From: Caldilineaceae bacterium
GTDB lineage: Bacteria; Chloroflexota; Anaerolineae; Caldilineales; Caldilineaceae
Length of the DNA stretch: 59,366 bases
NCBI GenBank assembly: GCA_020634815.1
Contig: JACKBA010000040.1
Location: forward strand, 1-59,366
Direction: 5' to 3'
The position numbers and the translations under genes were made by a program. Below the pieces are notes generated by a model, which saw only the letters and a program-made list of their open reading frames with translations, had not been told where the DNA came from and ran no database searches. Position 1 is the first letter of the stretch; each line of letters opens with the position of its first letter. Of the stretch, positions 19,430 through 26,955 are shown in pieces.

Positions 19430-21085
19430 CTAGCTTGCTCCCAATACATCGTCGACTGTCAACCAGCCGGTTTCCGGAAATAGTTTGGCAATTTGCGGCG
19501 CAAAGAGCGGCGATGCCCCCAGCACCTCCGCCGGCGCCCCTTCGGCAATGATCTCGCCCTGGCTCATCAACACCACGCGGTCGGCGATGGCGGCGGCGAG
19601 TTCCACATCGTGCGTCACCACCAGGATCGCCATGCCGTCGTCGCGCCACTCGACCAGCAACTGCTCCAGGCCGCGCTTGGCGCCGTAATCCAGCCCGCGC
19701 GTCGGCTCGTCCAGCAGCAGCGCGCCCGGCCGCGTCACCGTCACCGCCGCCAGCGCCACCCGCTGCCGCTCGCCCACACTAAGGTCGCGGGGATAGGCGT
19801 CGGCCTTGTCCGCCAGCCCCAGGCGATCGAGGAGAGTGGAGAGTGGAGATTGGAGATTGGGGGCTTCAGAATCTCCAATCTCTAATCTCCACTCCCCACT
19901 CTCCACCCCATGATTGCGCAACGTCACGAACAATTCCTCCCGCACGCTCTCGGCGAAGAGCAGCGTGTTCGGGTCCTGGGGCAGATAGCCCACCTGCCGG
20001 CAGATGTCAGCCACGTCGCGGCCGGCGATGTCCGTCCCGCCAACACGAATCGTGCCGGCGTTCGGCCGCACCAGCCCGACCAGCGAGCGCAGCAGCGTCG
20101 TCTTGCCCGCGCCGTTGCGCCCCATAAGCACGACGATCTCGCCGGGATGCAGCGCCAGGTCCACACCGCGCAGCACCTCCTGCCGACCATAGCGCACCTG
20201 CACGCCACGCGCCTCGACAAAGGGAGTTGCACCATCGACCTCGGTGCGGCGATGCTGCACGCCCGCCGCCGATGGGTGGTCTGCCAGCCAGCCACGGCTA
20301 AAGCGCAGCCCCTCCTTGATCGTCAGCGGCAGCGGCTGCCAGGCCAGCGCCTTGCCCACCTGCACCAGCGGCGGCCCCAGCTCGACGCGCTGCATGACGG
20401 TACGCGGGTCAGCGTAGATGGGCGCGCGGCCATCCTCCGGCAGGTAGATGACGCTGTCGACAAAGGGCAGCACGCGCTCCAGGCGATGCTCGGCCAGGAT
20501 GACCGTCAGCCCCAGGTCGTGGTTGAGGCGCACGAGCGAGTTCAGCACATCCTCGGCCGACTTGGGATCGAGCTGCGAGGTCGGCTCGTCCAGCACCAGG
20601 ATTGACGGGCGCAGGGCCAGCGCGGCGGCAATCGCCACGCGCTGCCGCTCGCCGCCGGAGAGGGTCTTGAGCGGCCGGTCGCGCAGCGGCGTGAGGTCGA
20701 GCAGATCGAGCGTCTCCTCGACGCGCACGCGCATCTCCTGCGGCGGCATGGCCGCGTTCTCCAGCGCAAAGGCAATCTCATCCTCGACGCGGTCGGTGAC
20801 GAACTGCGCCTCCGGGTCCTGGAAGACAAAGCCCACGTGCCGGCTCAGGATGCGCGGCGTCGCAGCCACGGGATCGAGCCCCTCGACGCGCACGTTGCCG
20901 CGCAGCGCGCCCCCGCTGAAATGCGGCACCAGCCCGTTCAGACAGCGCAGCAGCGTCGACTTGCCGGAGCCCGACGCGCCGATGAGCAGGATCAGTTCGC
21001 CGTCGGGCAGCATCAGGCTGATGTCCTGCAACGCCGGCAGCGCCGCGCCGGGATAGGTGTAGCTTAAGTGCTCAAAGTGAATCAT
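19430..21085 (-). CDS. ECF transporter ATPase, fused A-A' subunit
   Basis: This protein of about 551 residues contains two complete ABC ATPase domains. Domain 1 has GASGSGKST, LSGGERQRVA and LVLDEPTSQ; domain 2 has GRNGAGKTT, LSVGERQRVA and LLLDEPTRG. Most ECF systems use two separate proteins; here they are fused. ATG 21085 (MIHFEHLSYTYPG) is the natural start, and the frame merely stays open further upstream. Between Walker A and signature of domain 2 an in-frame inverted heptamer repeat (19831-19906) adds about 25 residues (SGEWRLEIGDS... NLQSPLSTLL). It lies between ecfT and the adenosyltransferase. Confidence 0.92.
   Translation of the reverse strand: MIHFEHLSYTYPGAALPALQDISLMLPDGELILLIGASGSGKSTLLRCLNGLVPHFSGGALRGNVRVEGLDPVAATPRILSRHVGFVFQDPEAQFVTDRVEDEIAFALENAAMPPQEMRVRVEETLDLLDLTPLRDRPLKTLSGGERQRVAIAAALALRPSILVLDEPTSQLDPKSAEDVLNSLVRLNHDLGLTVILAEHRLERVLPFVDSVIYLPEDGRAPIYADPRTVMQRVELGPPLVQVGKALAWQPLPLTIKEGLRFSRGWLADHPSAAGVQHRRTEVDGATPFVEARGVQVRYGRQEVLRGVDLALHPGEIVVLMGRNGAGKTTLLRSLVGLVRPNAGTIRVGGTDIAGRDVADICRQVGYLPQDPNTLLFAESVREELFVTLRNHGVESGEWRLEIGDSEAPNLQSPLSTLLDRLGLADKADAYPRDLSVGERQRVALAAVTVTRPGALLLDEPTRGLDYGAKRGLEQLLVEWRDDGMAILVVTHDVELAAAIADRVVLMSQGEIIAEGAPAEVLGASPLFAPQIAKLFPETGWLTVDDVLGAS
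19831..19906. repeat. GGAGATT/GGAGAGT inverted repeat inside the ECF ATPase gene
   Basis: The left arm 19831-19860 (GGAGAGT and GGAGATT units) and right arm 19870-19906 (AATCTCC, CACTCTCC units) are complementary. The element is translated in frame on the minus strand in a surface region of the second ATPase domain. Confidence 0.88.
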
Positions 21086-21125
21086 CGTCGTCTCACGTTC
21101 TCGGGCGCCTCGCCCGGAAAGCTGC

Positions 21126-22229
21126 TCACCACAGCGCCGGTGCGGCCAGCCCCAGCGTCGCCAGCCCGATGCGCCAGTCAAAGCCCGGCCAGTTCAGGCT
21201 CGGGTACGGATAGTAAAAGATCGTGCCGCGGTCGATGCCCGGCAGCGGCAGCAGATAGGCGCCCGCCGCCACCAACGCGCCGGCCACGATCACCCAATCC
21301 CAGCGCTGCCAGCGATCGGGCCGGTAGACCGTGTGCGGATGGCTGCGCCCTGCACGCCACAGCCCGCCGACGAGCAGCACCGCGCCGGCTACCAGCAACG
21401 CTGCCCCCGGCGCCGCCTGCTGCCACACCAGTTGCAGCAGCCACCCCGCCACAATGAGCACGAAGCCGCCCAGCACCGCCAGTTGCGGCCAGCGTTCGGT
21501 CGTTGCGCTGCCGCCGGCAAAACCGCGCGCCATCATCGCCTCGGCCAGTTGCAGCGAGCGCTCCATGCCCCCCTCCAGCAGCGGGATGACCAGCGGCAGC
21601 CAGCTCCGCACGCCGCGCAGCCGATGGCCGCGCACCGCCTGCGCCTCGCGGATCTGCTGGATCTGCGCCAAAGTCGTCGGCACGAAGGTCACCGCAATCG
21701 ACATGACCACGGCCACCGGGTAGTACGCCCGCGGCACCAGCCGCAGAACCGATCGCACCGGCAGCACACGGTTGATGACCGTGAAGCCGGCGAAGAGCCC
21801 CGCCAGCGCCACACCATTGAGCGCGCCGTAGACCAGCGCCTCCAGCGTCCACGGGCCGCCCAGCAACGGAATCCACGCCGGCAGCGCAAAGAGCACGGTC
21901 GTCCCCACGTGCACCATGGCCACATTGAAGAGCGCCGCCGTCGTCACGACGATCAGCCCGAAGCGCAGCGGCGACAGGATGACCGCATGCCCATCCGGCG
22001 CCGGGACGGGCGCACGCCGCCAGAGCACCAGAGCGATGAGCCCGATCACCAGCGCCAGATAGAGCGGATTGCGTGTCAGCGTCAGGATGACGACGATCGC
22101 GGCGATCCACGCCGTCCACGCCAGCGGGTGAAAGGTGCGCGGTTCGTGAAACCGAGTTTCTTGAAGAAACTCGGTTTCTGCCTCTGGCGCAACCTTCGCC
22201 CCTGCCTGCTCGGTCAACCCGGCATCCAT
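21126..22229 (-). CDS. ecfT: ECF transporter transmembrane component EcfT
   Basis: This 367-residue T component has about 8 hydrophobic segments. The two coupling-helix Ala-Arg-Gly motifs are present: EAQAVRGHRLRG and AEAMMARGFAGG. ATG 22229 overlaps the S-component stop by 16 bp; the frame stays open into that gene, but this is a shadow. Residues about 18-27 are encoded by a perfect palindrome (22148-22178). It couples the A-A' ATPase to the S component. Confidence 0.9.
   Translation of the reverse strand: MDAGLTEQAGAKVAPEAETEFLQETRFHEPRTFHPLAWTAWIAAIVVILTLTRNPLYLALVIGLIALVLWRRAPVPAPDGHAVILSPLRFGLIVVTTAALFNVAMVHVGTTVLFALPAWIPLLGGPWTLEALVYGALNGVALAGLFAGFTVINRVLPVRSVLRLVPRAYYPVAVVMSIAVTFVPTTLAQIQQIREAQAVRGHRLRGVRSWLPLVIPLLEGGMERSLQLAEAMMARGFAGGSATTERWPQLAVLGGFVLIVAGWLLQLVWQQAAPGAALLVAGAVLLVGGLWRAGRSHPHTVYRPDRWQRWDWVIVAGALVAAGAYLLPLPGIDRGTIFYYPYPSLNWPGFDWRIGLATLGLAAPALW
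22148..22178. repeat. Perfect 31-bp palindrome inside ecfT
   Basis: The arms GAAACCGAGTTTCTT and AAGAAACTCGGTTTC flank a single G. It lies in the first 30 codons of ecfT, in frame, and encodes ETEFLQETRF. Confidence 0.92.
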
Positions 22230-23050
22230 TCGCCCTCCGCGTCGGCCGCCGGTGCGTACGTAAAGGCAAAGCGCGCCTGGAAGCGACGCAGCACGCGCAA
22301 CACCGCCGTGCCGGTGACCGCCACCAGGACGAAGTTGCCGGCCATGCGCGCCACGTCCCACCACAGCGACGTCACCGCGTAAAAGACAAGATAGCGCTGC
22401 ACCGTCGCCCACATGCCGATGCCCGGCTCCCAATACATCTGCGCCGAGCCGACGGCAAAGGGCCAGAACCAGATGTTCATGATCGCACCGTAGAGCAACC
22501 CCCAGTAGCCGGCAAAGACCGCCACAACCCACACCTCGCCGCGCGCGCCTGGCCCGCCCAGCAGCCGCACGACGGGCCGGCAGAGCGGCGCACTCAGCCC
22601 GATCCAGCCGGCGGTGAACATCTGGTAGGGCAGCCACGGGCCGACCGCACCCGTCACTAGCGCCGAGACGAGCAGCGTCAGCGCGCCGAGCAGGAAACCG
22701 AAGCCGCCGCCAAAGACGTAGCCGCCAAAGACGATGAGCGGGAAGATGGGGCTGAAACCGCCCGGTCCCGGCACCGCCACCTCGACAAAGCGCAGCGTCG
22801 CGTTGATCGCAACCAGCACGCCCAGAAGAGCGATGGCCTTGGTGCTCACCGCTTCGCGCTGCACCTCGAGCAGCAGCACGGCAAAGCAGATGCCCACCAG
22901 CAGCGTCACCATCAGCGCGCTGTCGCCGGCATGGGCCAGCGTACCCGATGCGTTCTTGGCCACCTCGGGCAGCCAGAAGGGGTAGAGAAAAGCCGCGATG
23001 CCGACGAGGCTGGTTAACGTATAGGTCAGCACGGTGATGGCGCGGTTCAC
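22214..23050 (-). CDS. ECF transporter S component, predicted corrinoid-specific
   Basis: This 278-residue membrane protein has about 6-7 hydrophobic helices, including the S-component-like FVEVAVPGPGGFSPIFPLIVFGGYVFGGGFGFLLGALTLLVSALVTGAVGPWLPYQM region (quoted in part). The GTG start overlaps the upstream stop by 4 bp. It would bind the substrate within the membrane. Specificity for cobalamin or a precursor is inferred from the riboswitch, the transcobalamin-like proteins upstream and the adenosyltransferase downstream, not from the sequence itself. Confidence 0.85.
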   Translation of the reverse strand: MNRAITVLTYTLTSLVGIAAFLYPFWLPEVAKNASGTLAHAGDSALMVTLLVGICFAVLLLEVQREAVSTKAIALLGVLVAINATLRFVEVAVPGPGGFSPIFPLIVFGGYVFGGGFGFLLGALTLLVSALVTGAVGPWLPYQMFTAGWIGLSAPLCRPVVRLLGGPGARGEVWVVAVFAGYWGLLYGAIMNIWFWPFAVGSAQMYWEPGIGMWATVQRYLVFYAVTSLWWDVARMAGNFVLVAVTGTAVLRVLRRFQARFAFTYAPAADAEGEWMPG

Positions 23051-23934
23051 GCTCGATTCCCTTTTTCCCGCCGGCGCAGCAAGGCCGCGGCCAGCGCCGC
23101 CAGCGGCACCACCACAGCCAGCCCAAGCACAACGCCCAACACCGCCACCGGCTTGATGCCGCTGCTCGCCTGCGGCGCCGAAACCGCCTGACCGGACACG
23201 GCAGCGGTGTCGCTCCCTGGGTCAGTCGCCGGACGCAGTTCCGTCGGATGCGGATCAGTTACGGGCGTGATTATCAGCGTCACGCTCGCTCCAGCACTGA
23301 CCTCCGTGCCCTCTGCGCTCTCCGTGGTGAGTTCTTCCTTTTCTGTGGTGCAGACTTCTTCAAAGGTCAGCGCCGGCGGCTCTTCCGCCCGTTCGACCGT
23401 CCCTTCGCCCCAGCGCCAGCCGTCGACGTCGCCGTCGCGCACGGTCGAATTACCGGCGCCCAGGTTGCTGTACGTCCAGCCTTCGTCGCCCAGCCGCCAG
23501 TACGACCAGTAGATGCACGAGCTGCCTTCGCACTGGCAGAAGCACGACTCCTGCGGATAGCCGCAGCCCTCGCCGTCAAGCCGGCAAATGGTGGCGCCCA
23601 TGCTGCTCGCTTCCATCGCCACGTCCAGCCCGCTGCGCACGAGCAACTCGGCGCCGGTGATCGATTCCTCGGCAAAGGCGACGCACTGGGTGGTCACACT
23701 GCCGTCGCCGTGCACGATGACCAGCCCGGCCTGCGCGCCATCTTGCGCGGCGAGCGGCGCGGCGCTCAGCAGCAAAGCGGCCAGCGCGAGCAGGGCGGCA
23801 AGATAGAACGCGGATGGCGCGGATTGGGCGGATGCGCGCGGATTTTCCTGCGTTTCACTTGCCGCCAGATCGATGGGCTTGATTGCCCGGGACCTACGGC
23901 TGTGTTTCAGCGTTCGCTCCTGCCGGCATGGCAC
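23047..23934 (-). CDS. Membrane-tethered DUF4430 (transcobalamin C-terminal-like) protein
   Basis: This protein of about 295 residues has a signal-like hydrophobic segment (FYLAALLALAALLLSAAPLAAQ) and one DUF4430-like domain (about residues 70-175) with GLDVAMEASSMGATICRLDG, Cys-rich CFCQCEGSSC and DGDVDGWRWGEG. A Thr/Pro/Ser-rich linker follows, then a C-terminal TM helix ending in RRREKGNRA, so the domain faces outside. The start is uncertain: GTG 23934 overlaps the previous gene by 41 bp, while a CTG near 23910 has AGGAG six bases upstream and no suitable ATG exists. Two repeat elements lie within the gene, one before the signal segment and one in the linker. It would pass corrinoid to the ECF S component. 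Confidence 0.78.
   Translation of the reverse strand: MPCRQERTLKHSRRSRAIKPIDLAASETQENPRASAQSAPSAFYLAALLALAALLLSAAPLAAQDGAQAGLVIVHGDGSVTTQCVAFAEESITGAELLVRSGLDVAMEASSMGATICRLDGEGCGYPQESCFCQCEGSSCIYWSYWRLGDEGWTYSNLGAGNSTVRDGDVDGWRWGEGTVERAEEPPALTFEEVCTTEKEELTTESAEGTEVSAGASVTLIITPVTDPHPTELRPATDPGSDTAAVSGQAVSAPQASSGIKPVAVLGVVLGLAVVVPLAALAAALLRRREKGNRA
23301..23350. repeat. CCACGGAG/GCGCAGAG-type repeat inside the DUF4430 gene
   Basis: On the minus strand the units CCACAGA, CCACGGAGA, GCGCAGAGG and GCACGGAGG run in succession. They encode the linker segment TTEKEELTTESAEGTEV in frame. The motif style is that of dispersed CACGGAG repeats seen in many environmental genomes. Confidence 0.7.
23800..23852. 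repeat. GCGGAT-type repeat inside the DUF4430 gene 5' region
   Basis: ACGCGGATGG, CGCGGATTGG, GCGGATGCG and GCGCGGATTT follow each other. On the minus strand they are translated in frame as ENPRASAQSAPSAF, directly before the hydrophobic signal segment. Confidence 0.7.
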
Positions 23935-25369
23935 ATGCGCCGCCTGTGTCGCCGGCGGCCGGCGGTTCGCACGCCGCGGCTTCGTTCACAAGACGGACGC
24001 GGCGCGCGGCACATGCCTCCAGTTCGCGCACCGTCGCCGGGTAGGATTGGCCGAGCAACGCCGGCACGGCCTGCGCCGTGGCCAGCAGGTTGCTGCCGGT
24101 GTTGGCCTGCCACTCGAAACTGCCGTCGGCCAGTTGCAGGCCAAGCAGGTAGCGCACCGGCGTCAGCCCATCGACCGCCCATTCCTCGCCCGCCGGGTCG
24201 CCGCCTGCGGCCAGGATCGCCTGGATGGCGTAGGCCGTGGAGTTGGCGTCGGCGCCGTACTCGGGCGTCTTCGGGTCATAGACGATGCCGCCCGTCTCTA
24301 CCTGGGCGCTCTTGAGAAAAGCCAGCGCATCGACGATCGCCGTGGCGCTCACTGGCTGGCCGGCGGCGATCAGGGCCTGGATGGCGACGGCGGTCGTGTT
24401 GGTGTCGGCGCCGAAGCCGGCCTGCCATTCCCAGCCGCCATCCTCCTGTTGCTGGCCGAGCAGCGTATCGACGGCCGCGGCCGGGATCGTTTCGCTGACC
24501 GCAGCCGCGCCGAGGATGCCCCAGGCGTTGAAGCCGCTGTCGGGCGAGTAGGCGCCGAGCGTGTCGCTGTAGTAGAAGGAGGGCGAGACGCTGCGGTTGG
24601 TGCGGCAGGCGTCGGCCGCCGCCGCGCCGATGGCCAACTTGCCCGCCGCGGCCACGTTATCGCGGCTGAAACGCGTGGCGCGCAGCAGCAGGTAGTTGTC
24701 CAGCGCACGGCGGCCATCACTCGGCTTCCACGTGGCCGCATCCTCACGGTTGGCGCCCAGCGCCATGAGCACCTCGACGGCGCCGCCCGTGCTGTCGCCA
24801 AAGCCGCCGGTCGTAGGGTCCTGCTGGCTGCGGAGCCACTCGAGCGCGCCGGCGGCAGCGATGGCCTGGTCGGCCGGCGCCTGCACGCTGCCAAAGGCGC
24901 CCCAGCGCCACCCCTCGATCGCGCCCGTCGTCGAGATTTCGGACGAGGACGCCCCCACCGGGTACCCCTGCCAGGCCGTGCCATCCCAGAAGTTGTAGCC
25001 CCAGAACTCGTCGGCATTGCAGAAGCAGTTGTCGGCCGGGCAGCCGATGCCCTCGATGGCGCAGACGGCCGGTCCGAAGCTCGTCTCGGCGACGGCGAGG
25101 TCGAGTCCCGAGGCTTCCAACATGACCAGCCCCGACACCGTGTCGGTGAAGTCCACCCACCGCACGATGCTGCGCTGGTCATCGAGTTGCACGACGACGG
25201 CGGCCGTGCTGACCGTGCCGGTATGCTCGCCGTGCGCCGCGATCGTGGCCGTGTCGCGCACGACGTGGAATGCCTGGGCCGCCGCCGCTGGCGACAACAG
25301 CCACAGCACAGCAACCAACAGGGCGACCGGGATCGTCCCGACCGCCGTCATGTAGATCTGGCGTTTCAT
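23894..25369 (-). CDS. Secreted transcobalamin-like protein: DUF4430-like domain plus alpha/alpha toroid
   Basis: This protein of about 491 residues has a signal peptide (MKRQIYMTAVGTIPVALLVA... PAAAAQA). Residues about 35-160 form a DUF4430-like domain homologous by eye to the next gene (GLDLAVAETSFGPAVCAIEG, CPADNCFC, GAIEGWRWGAFG). Residues about 165-470 contain repeated helical units of the prenyltransferase/terpene-cyclase toroid type (ALEWLRSQQDPTTGGFGD, TLLGQQQEDGGWEWQ, ALAFLKSAQVETGG, YLLGLQLADGSFEWQ). Animal transcobalamin and intrinsic factor combine the same two folds in the opposite order. ATG 25369 has GAGGAGTGGGGAAGA upstream. It is the first gene after the cobalamin riboswitch, so a secreted corrinoid binder is the best inference. 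Confidence 0.82.
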   Translation of the reverse strand: MKRQIYMTAVGTIPVALLVAVLWLLSPAAAAQAFHVVRDTATIAAHGEHTGTVSTAAVVVQLDDQRSIVRWVDFTDTVSGLVMLEASGLDLAVAETSFGPAVCAIEGIGCPADNCFCNADEFWGYNFWDGTAWQGYPVGASSSEISTTGAIEGWRWGAFGSVQAPADQAIAAAGALEWLRSQQDPTTGGFGDSTGGAVEVLMALGANREDAATWKPSDGRRALDNYLLLRATRFSRDNVAAAGKLAIGAAAADACRTNRSVSPSFYYSDTLGAYSPDSGFNAWGILGAAAVSETIPAAAVDTLLGQQQEDGGWEWQAGFGADTNTTAVAIQALIAAGQPVSATAIVDALAFLKSAQVETGGIVYDPKTPEYGADANSTAYAIQAILAAGGDPAGEEWAVDGLTPVRYLLGLQLADGSFEWQANTGSNLLATAQAVPALLGQSYPATVRELEACAARRVRLVNEAAACEPPAAGDTGGACAMPAGANAETQP

Positions 25370-25389
25370 TCTTCCCCACTCCTCTGCAA

Positions 25390-25423
25390 ACAAAAACACC
25401 TTCTCGGCGGATCGAGAAGGTGT
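25390..25423 (-). terminator. Intrinsic terminator of the riboswitch leader
   Basis: ACACCTTCTCG (25423-25413) pairs with CGAGAAGGTGT (25406-25396) around a 6-nt loop and is followed by TTTTTG on the minus strand. It lies between the aptamer and the first gene, so it is the probable expression platform: B12 binding would favour termination. Confidence 0.85.
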
Positions 25424-25483
25424 TGGTGATCAATCAGTCAATCAACGGCACACCCCACTCCGCGAGGGCTGACACGGAAACGC

Positions 25484-25599
25484 ACAGGCGGTCGACCTGA
25501 CTTCCGGCCGTGAAGGGCCGGTCACAGTTGCGGGACAGTGCCGGACTTGCACCGGCTTCGCCTTTACTACCCGCCCCTTCCGAGGCAGCGGGTACCTGT
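25484..25599 (-). promoter_or_regulatory. Cobalamin riboswitch aptamer
   Basis: On the minus strand the conserved core reads GCCGGTGCAAGTCCGGCACTG then TCCCGCAACTGTGACC (quoted in parts), followed by a variable stem GGCC...GGCC and the B12-box-like GAAGTCAGGTCGACC. The ends ACAGG (about 25599-25595) and CCTGT (25488-25484) close the P1 stem. It controls the transporter operon that starts at 25369. Confidence 0.93.
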
Positions 25600-25624
25600 A
25601 CTGCTGCGCTATTCAGTTGGTCTG

Positions 25625-25654
25625 AGTATATGCTTCACGGCGACGGTTTGTCAA
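25625..25654 (-). promoter_or_regulatory. Promoter of the riboswitch operon
   Basis: TTGACA (25654-25649), an 18-bp spacer and TATACT (25630-25625) on the minus strand give a near-consensus promoter that places the transcript start just upstream of the aptamer. Confidence 0.82.
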
Positions 25655-25718
25655 TCTCGAGCGCATCTTCGGATCGGCGCCGGGTTCTGCCGAGATCAGC
25701 GTCGACACGGCGCGCCGG

Positions 25719-26762
25719 TCAACGGGTCAGCGCCGCCACGATCTGCGCGGCATCATAGCGCATCATGTCGATGTAGGTCGGCGCCGGGCCGGCGGCGTCG
25801 CTCAGTGAACCCGTGTAGAGCGGCACGATCGTCGCGCCCGTGTCCGCAGCAATCTGCGCGGCAACGTCGGGGTTGACCGTTGTGTCCACGAAGATCGCCT
25901 GCACACCCTCCTGCGCGATCTGCGATTGCAGCGCGGCCAGTTCCTGGGCTGACGGCGACGCAAGCGTGCTGAGTGAGGGGACGACCGAGCCGACGACCGT
26001 GAAATCGTAGGCCCTGGCCAGGTAGCCCAGGCTGTCGTGATCGGTGACCAGCTTGCGACGCTCGGCGGGAATCGCGGCGAAGGTGGCGACAAGTTCGTCG
26101 TGCAGGCCGGCCAGTTCAGCTCGATAGGCGGCGCCATTGGCGGCAAAAGTGTCGGCGTTGGCCGGGTCGAGCGCAGAGAGCACGGCTACGGCGTTATCGG
26201 TCCAAATCACAACATTGCGCGCATCCATCCACGTATGCGGATCGGCGCCGGCGTGCTCGTGCTCGTCGCCGGAAGCCGGCTCCTCCTCGTGATCTGCGCC
26301 AAATTCGATGGTCTCGACGCCGGCGTTGATTGACACCACGGGAACATCGCCAAGACTGTCGAACACCGCCTGCATGGCCTCTTCCAGATGCAGGCCATTG
26401 ACCAGCACGACGTGGGCATCGTTGAGCCGGCGCATGTCGTCGGGTTTTGCCTGGTAGCTGTGCGGATCGGCGCCGGTCGGCAGCAGTTGTGTCAGTTCGA
26501 TGGCATCGCCGCCCACATTGCGCACAACGTCGCCGATGAAGTTCGTCGTCACCACGACACGCAATGTCTCGCCATCGGCAAGAGCGACGGGCGACAATGG
26601 CGGCAGTGCCTCACCCTCGTGGTCGTCACCCTCTGCGGCATGGGCCGCTTCCGCTGCCGGCGGCTGCTGCGAGCTGCCGGGCATGGCTCCGCTACACCCA
26701 GCCGCGGCAAAAATCAACAGGAGCAGTAGCAAGAAAGACAATCGGTTGCTGGCAAGATTCAT
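25719..26762 (-). CDS. znuA: Zinc ABC transporter substrate-binding lipoprotein ZnuA
   Basis: This cluster A-I metal-binding protein of about 347 residues has a lipoprotein signal (LLLLLLIFAAAGCSG). Metal ligands are visible in LPTGADPHSYQAKPDD, ADPHTWMDARN, VTDHDSLGYLA and the C-terminal FVDTTVNPD. The acidic, His-containing loop (ADHEEEP...DEHEHAG) is characteristic of zinc-specific members. ATG 26762 has GGAGG 8 nt upstream. A Zur-box-like palindrome lies 69 bp before the start and the Fur-family gene is directly upstream on the same strand. No ZnuB permease or ZnuC ATPase is adjacent, so those must be elsewhere. Confidence 0.92.
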   Translation of the reverse strand: MNLASNRLSFLLLLLLIFAAAGCSGAMPGSSQQPPAAEAAHAAEGDDHEGEALPPLSPVALADGETLRVVVTTNFIGDVVRNVGGDAIELTQLLPTGADPHSYQAKPDDMRRLNDAHVVLVNGLHLEEAMQAVFDSLGDVPVVSINAGVETIEFGADHEEEPASGDEHEHAGADPHTWMDARNVVIWTDNAVAVLSALDPANADTFAANGAAYRAELAGLHDELVATFAAIPAERRKLVTDHDSLGYLARAYDFTVVGSVVPSLSTLASPSAQELAALQSQIAQEGVQAIFVDTTVNPDVAAQIAADTGATIVPLYTGSLSDAAGPAPTYIDMMRYDAAQIVAALTR

Positions 26763-26830
26763 TGAACCATCCTCCGAGGCACGATTCCTGCGGTTTGCAT
26801 CATGCAACCGCGCGTTGATTCACACAATCA

Positions 26831-26849
26831 AATGAGACGAAATCTCATT
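26831..26849. promoter_or_regulatory. Zur/Fur-type operator upstream of znuA
   Basis: AATGAGA-CGAAA-TCTCATT is a 19-bp palindrome with perfect 7-bp arms in the zur-znuA gap. This matches the layout of Fur-family boxes. Zinc-loaded repressor would block znuA. Confidence 0.75.
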
Positions 26850-26955
26850 TACAGCGAGTTTAGCGCGCGTATCCGCTCTTGTCAAGACACATCTCACATG
26901 AATTGGCTCTTTGTGGCTGGAATTCGTGGCTACTGAAGGGCGTGGGATGAATGCG

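Noticed and set aside
22230..23132. N-terminal extension of the ecfT frame across the S-component gene
   Set aside because: The extension is a shadow of the S-component gene; the natural start is ATG 22229.
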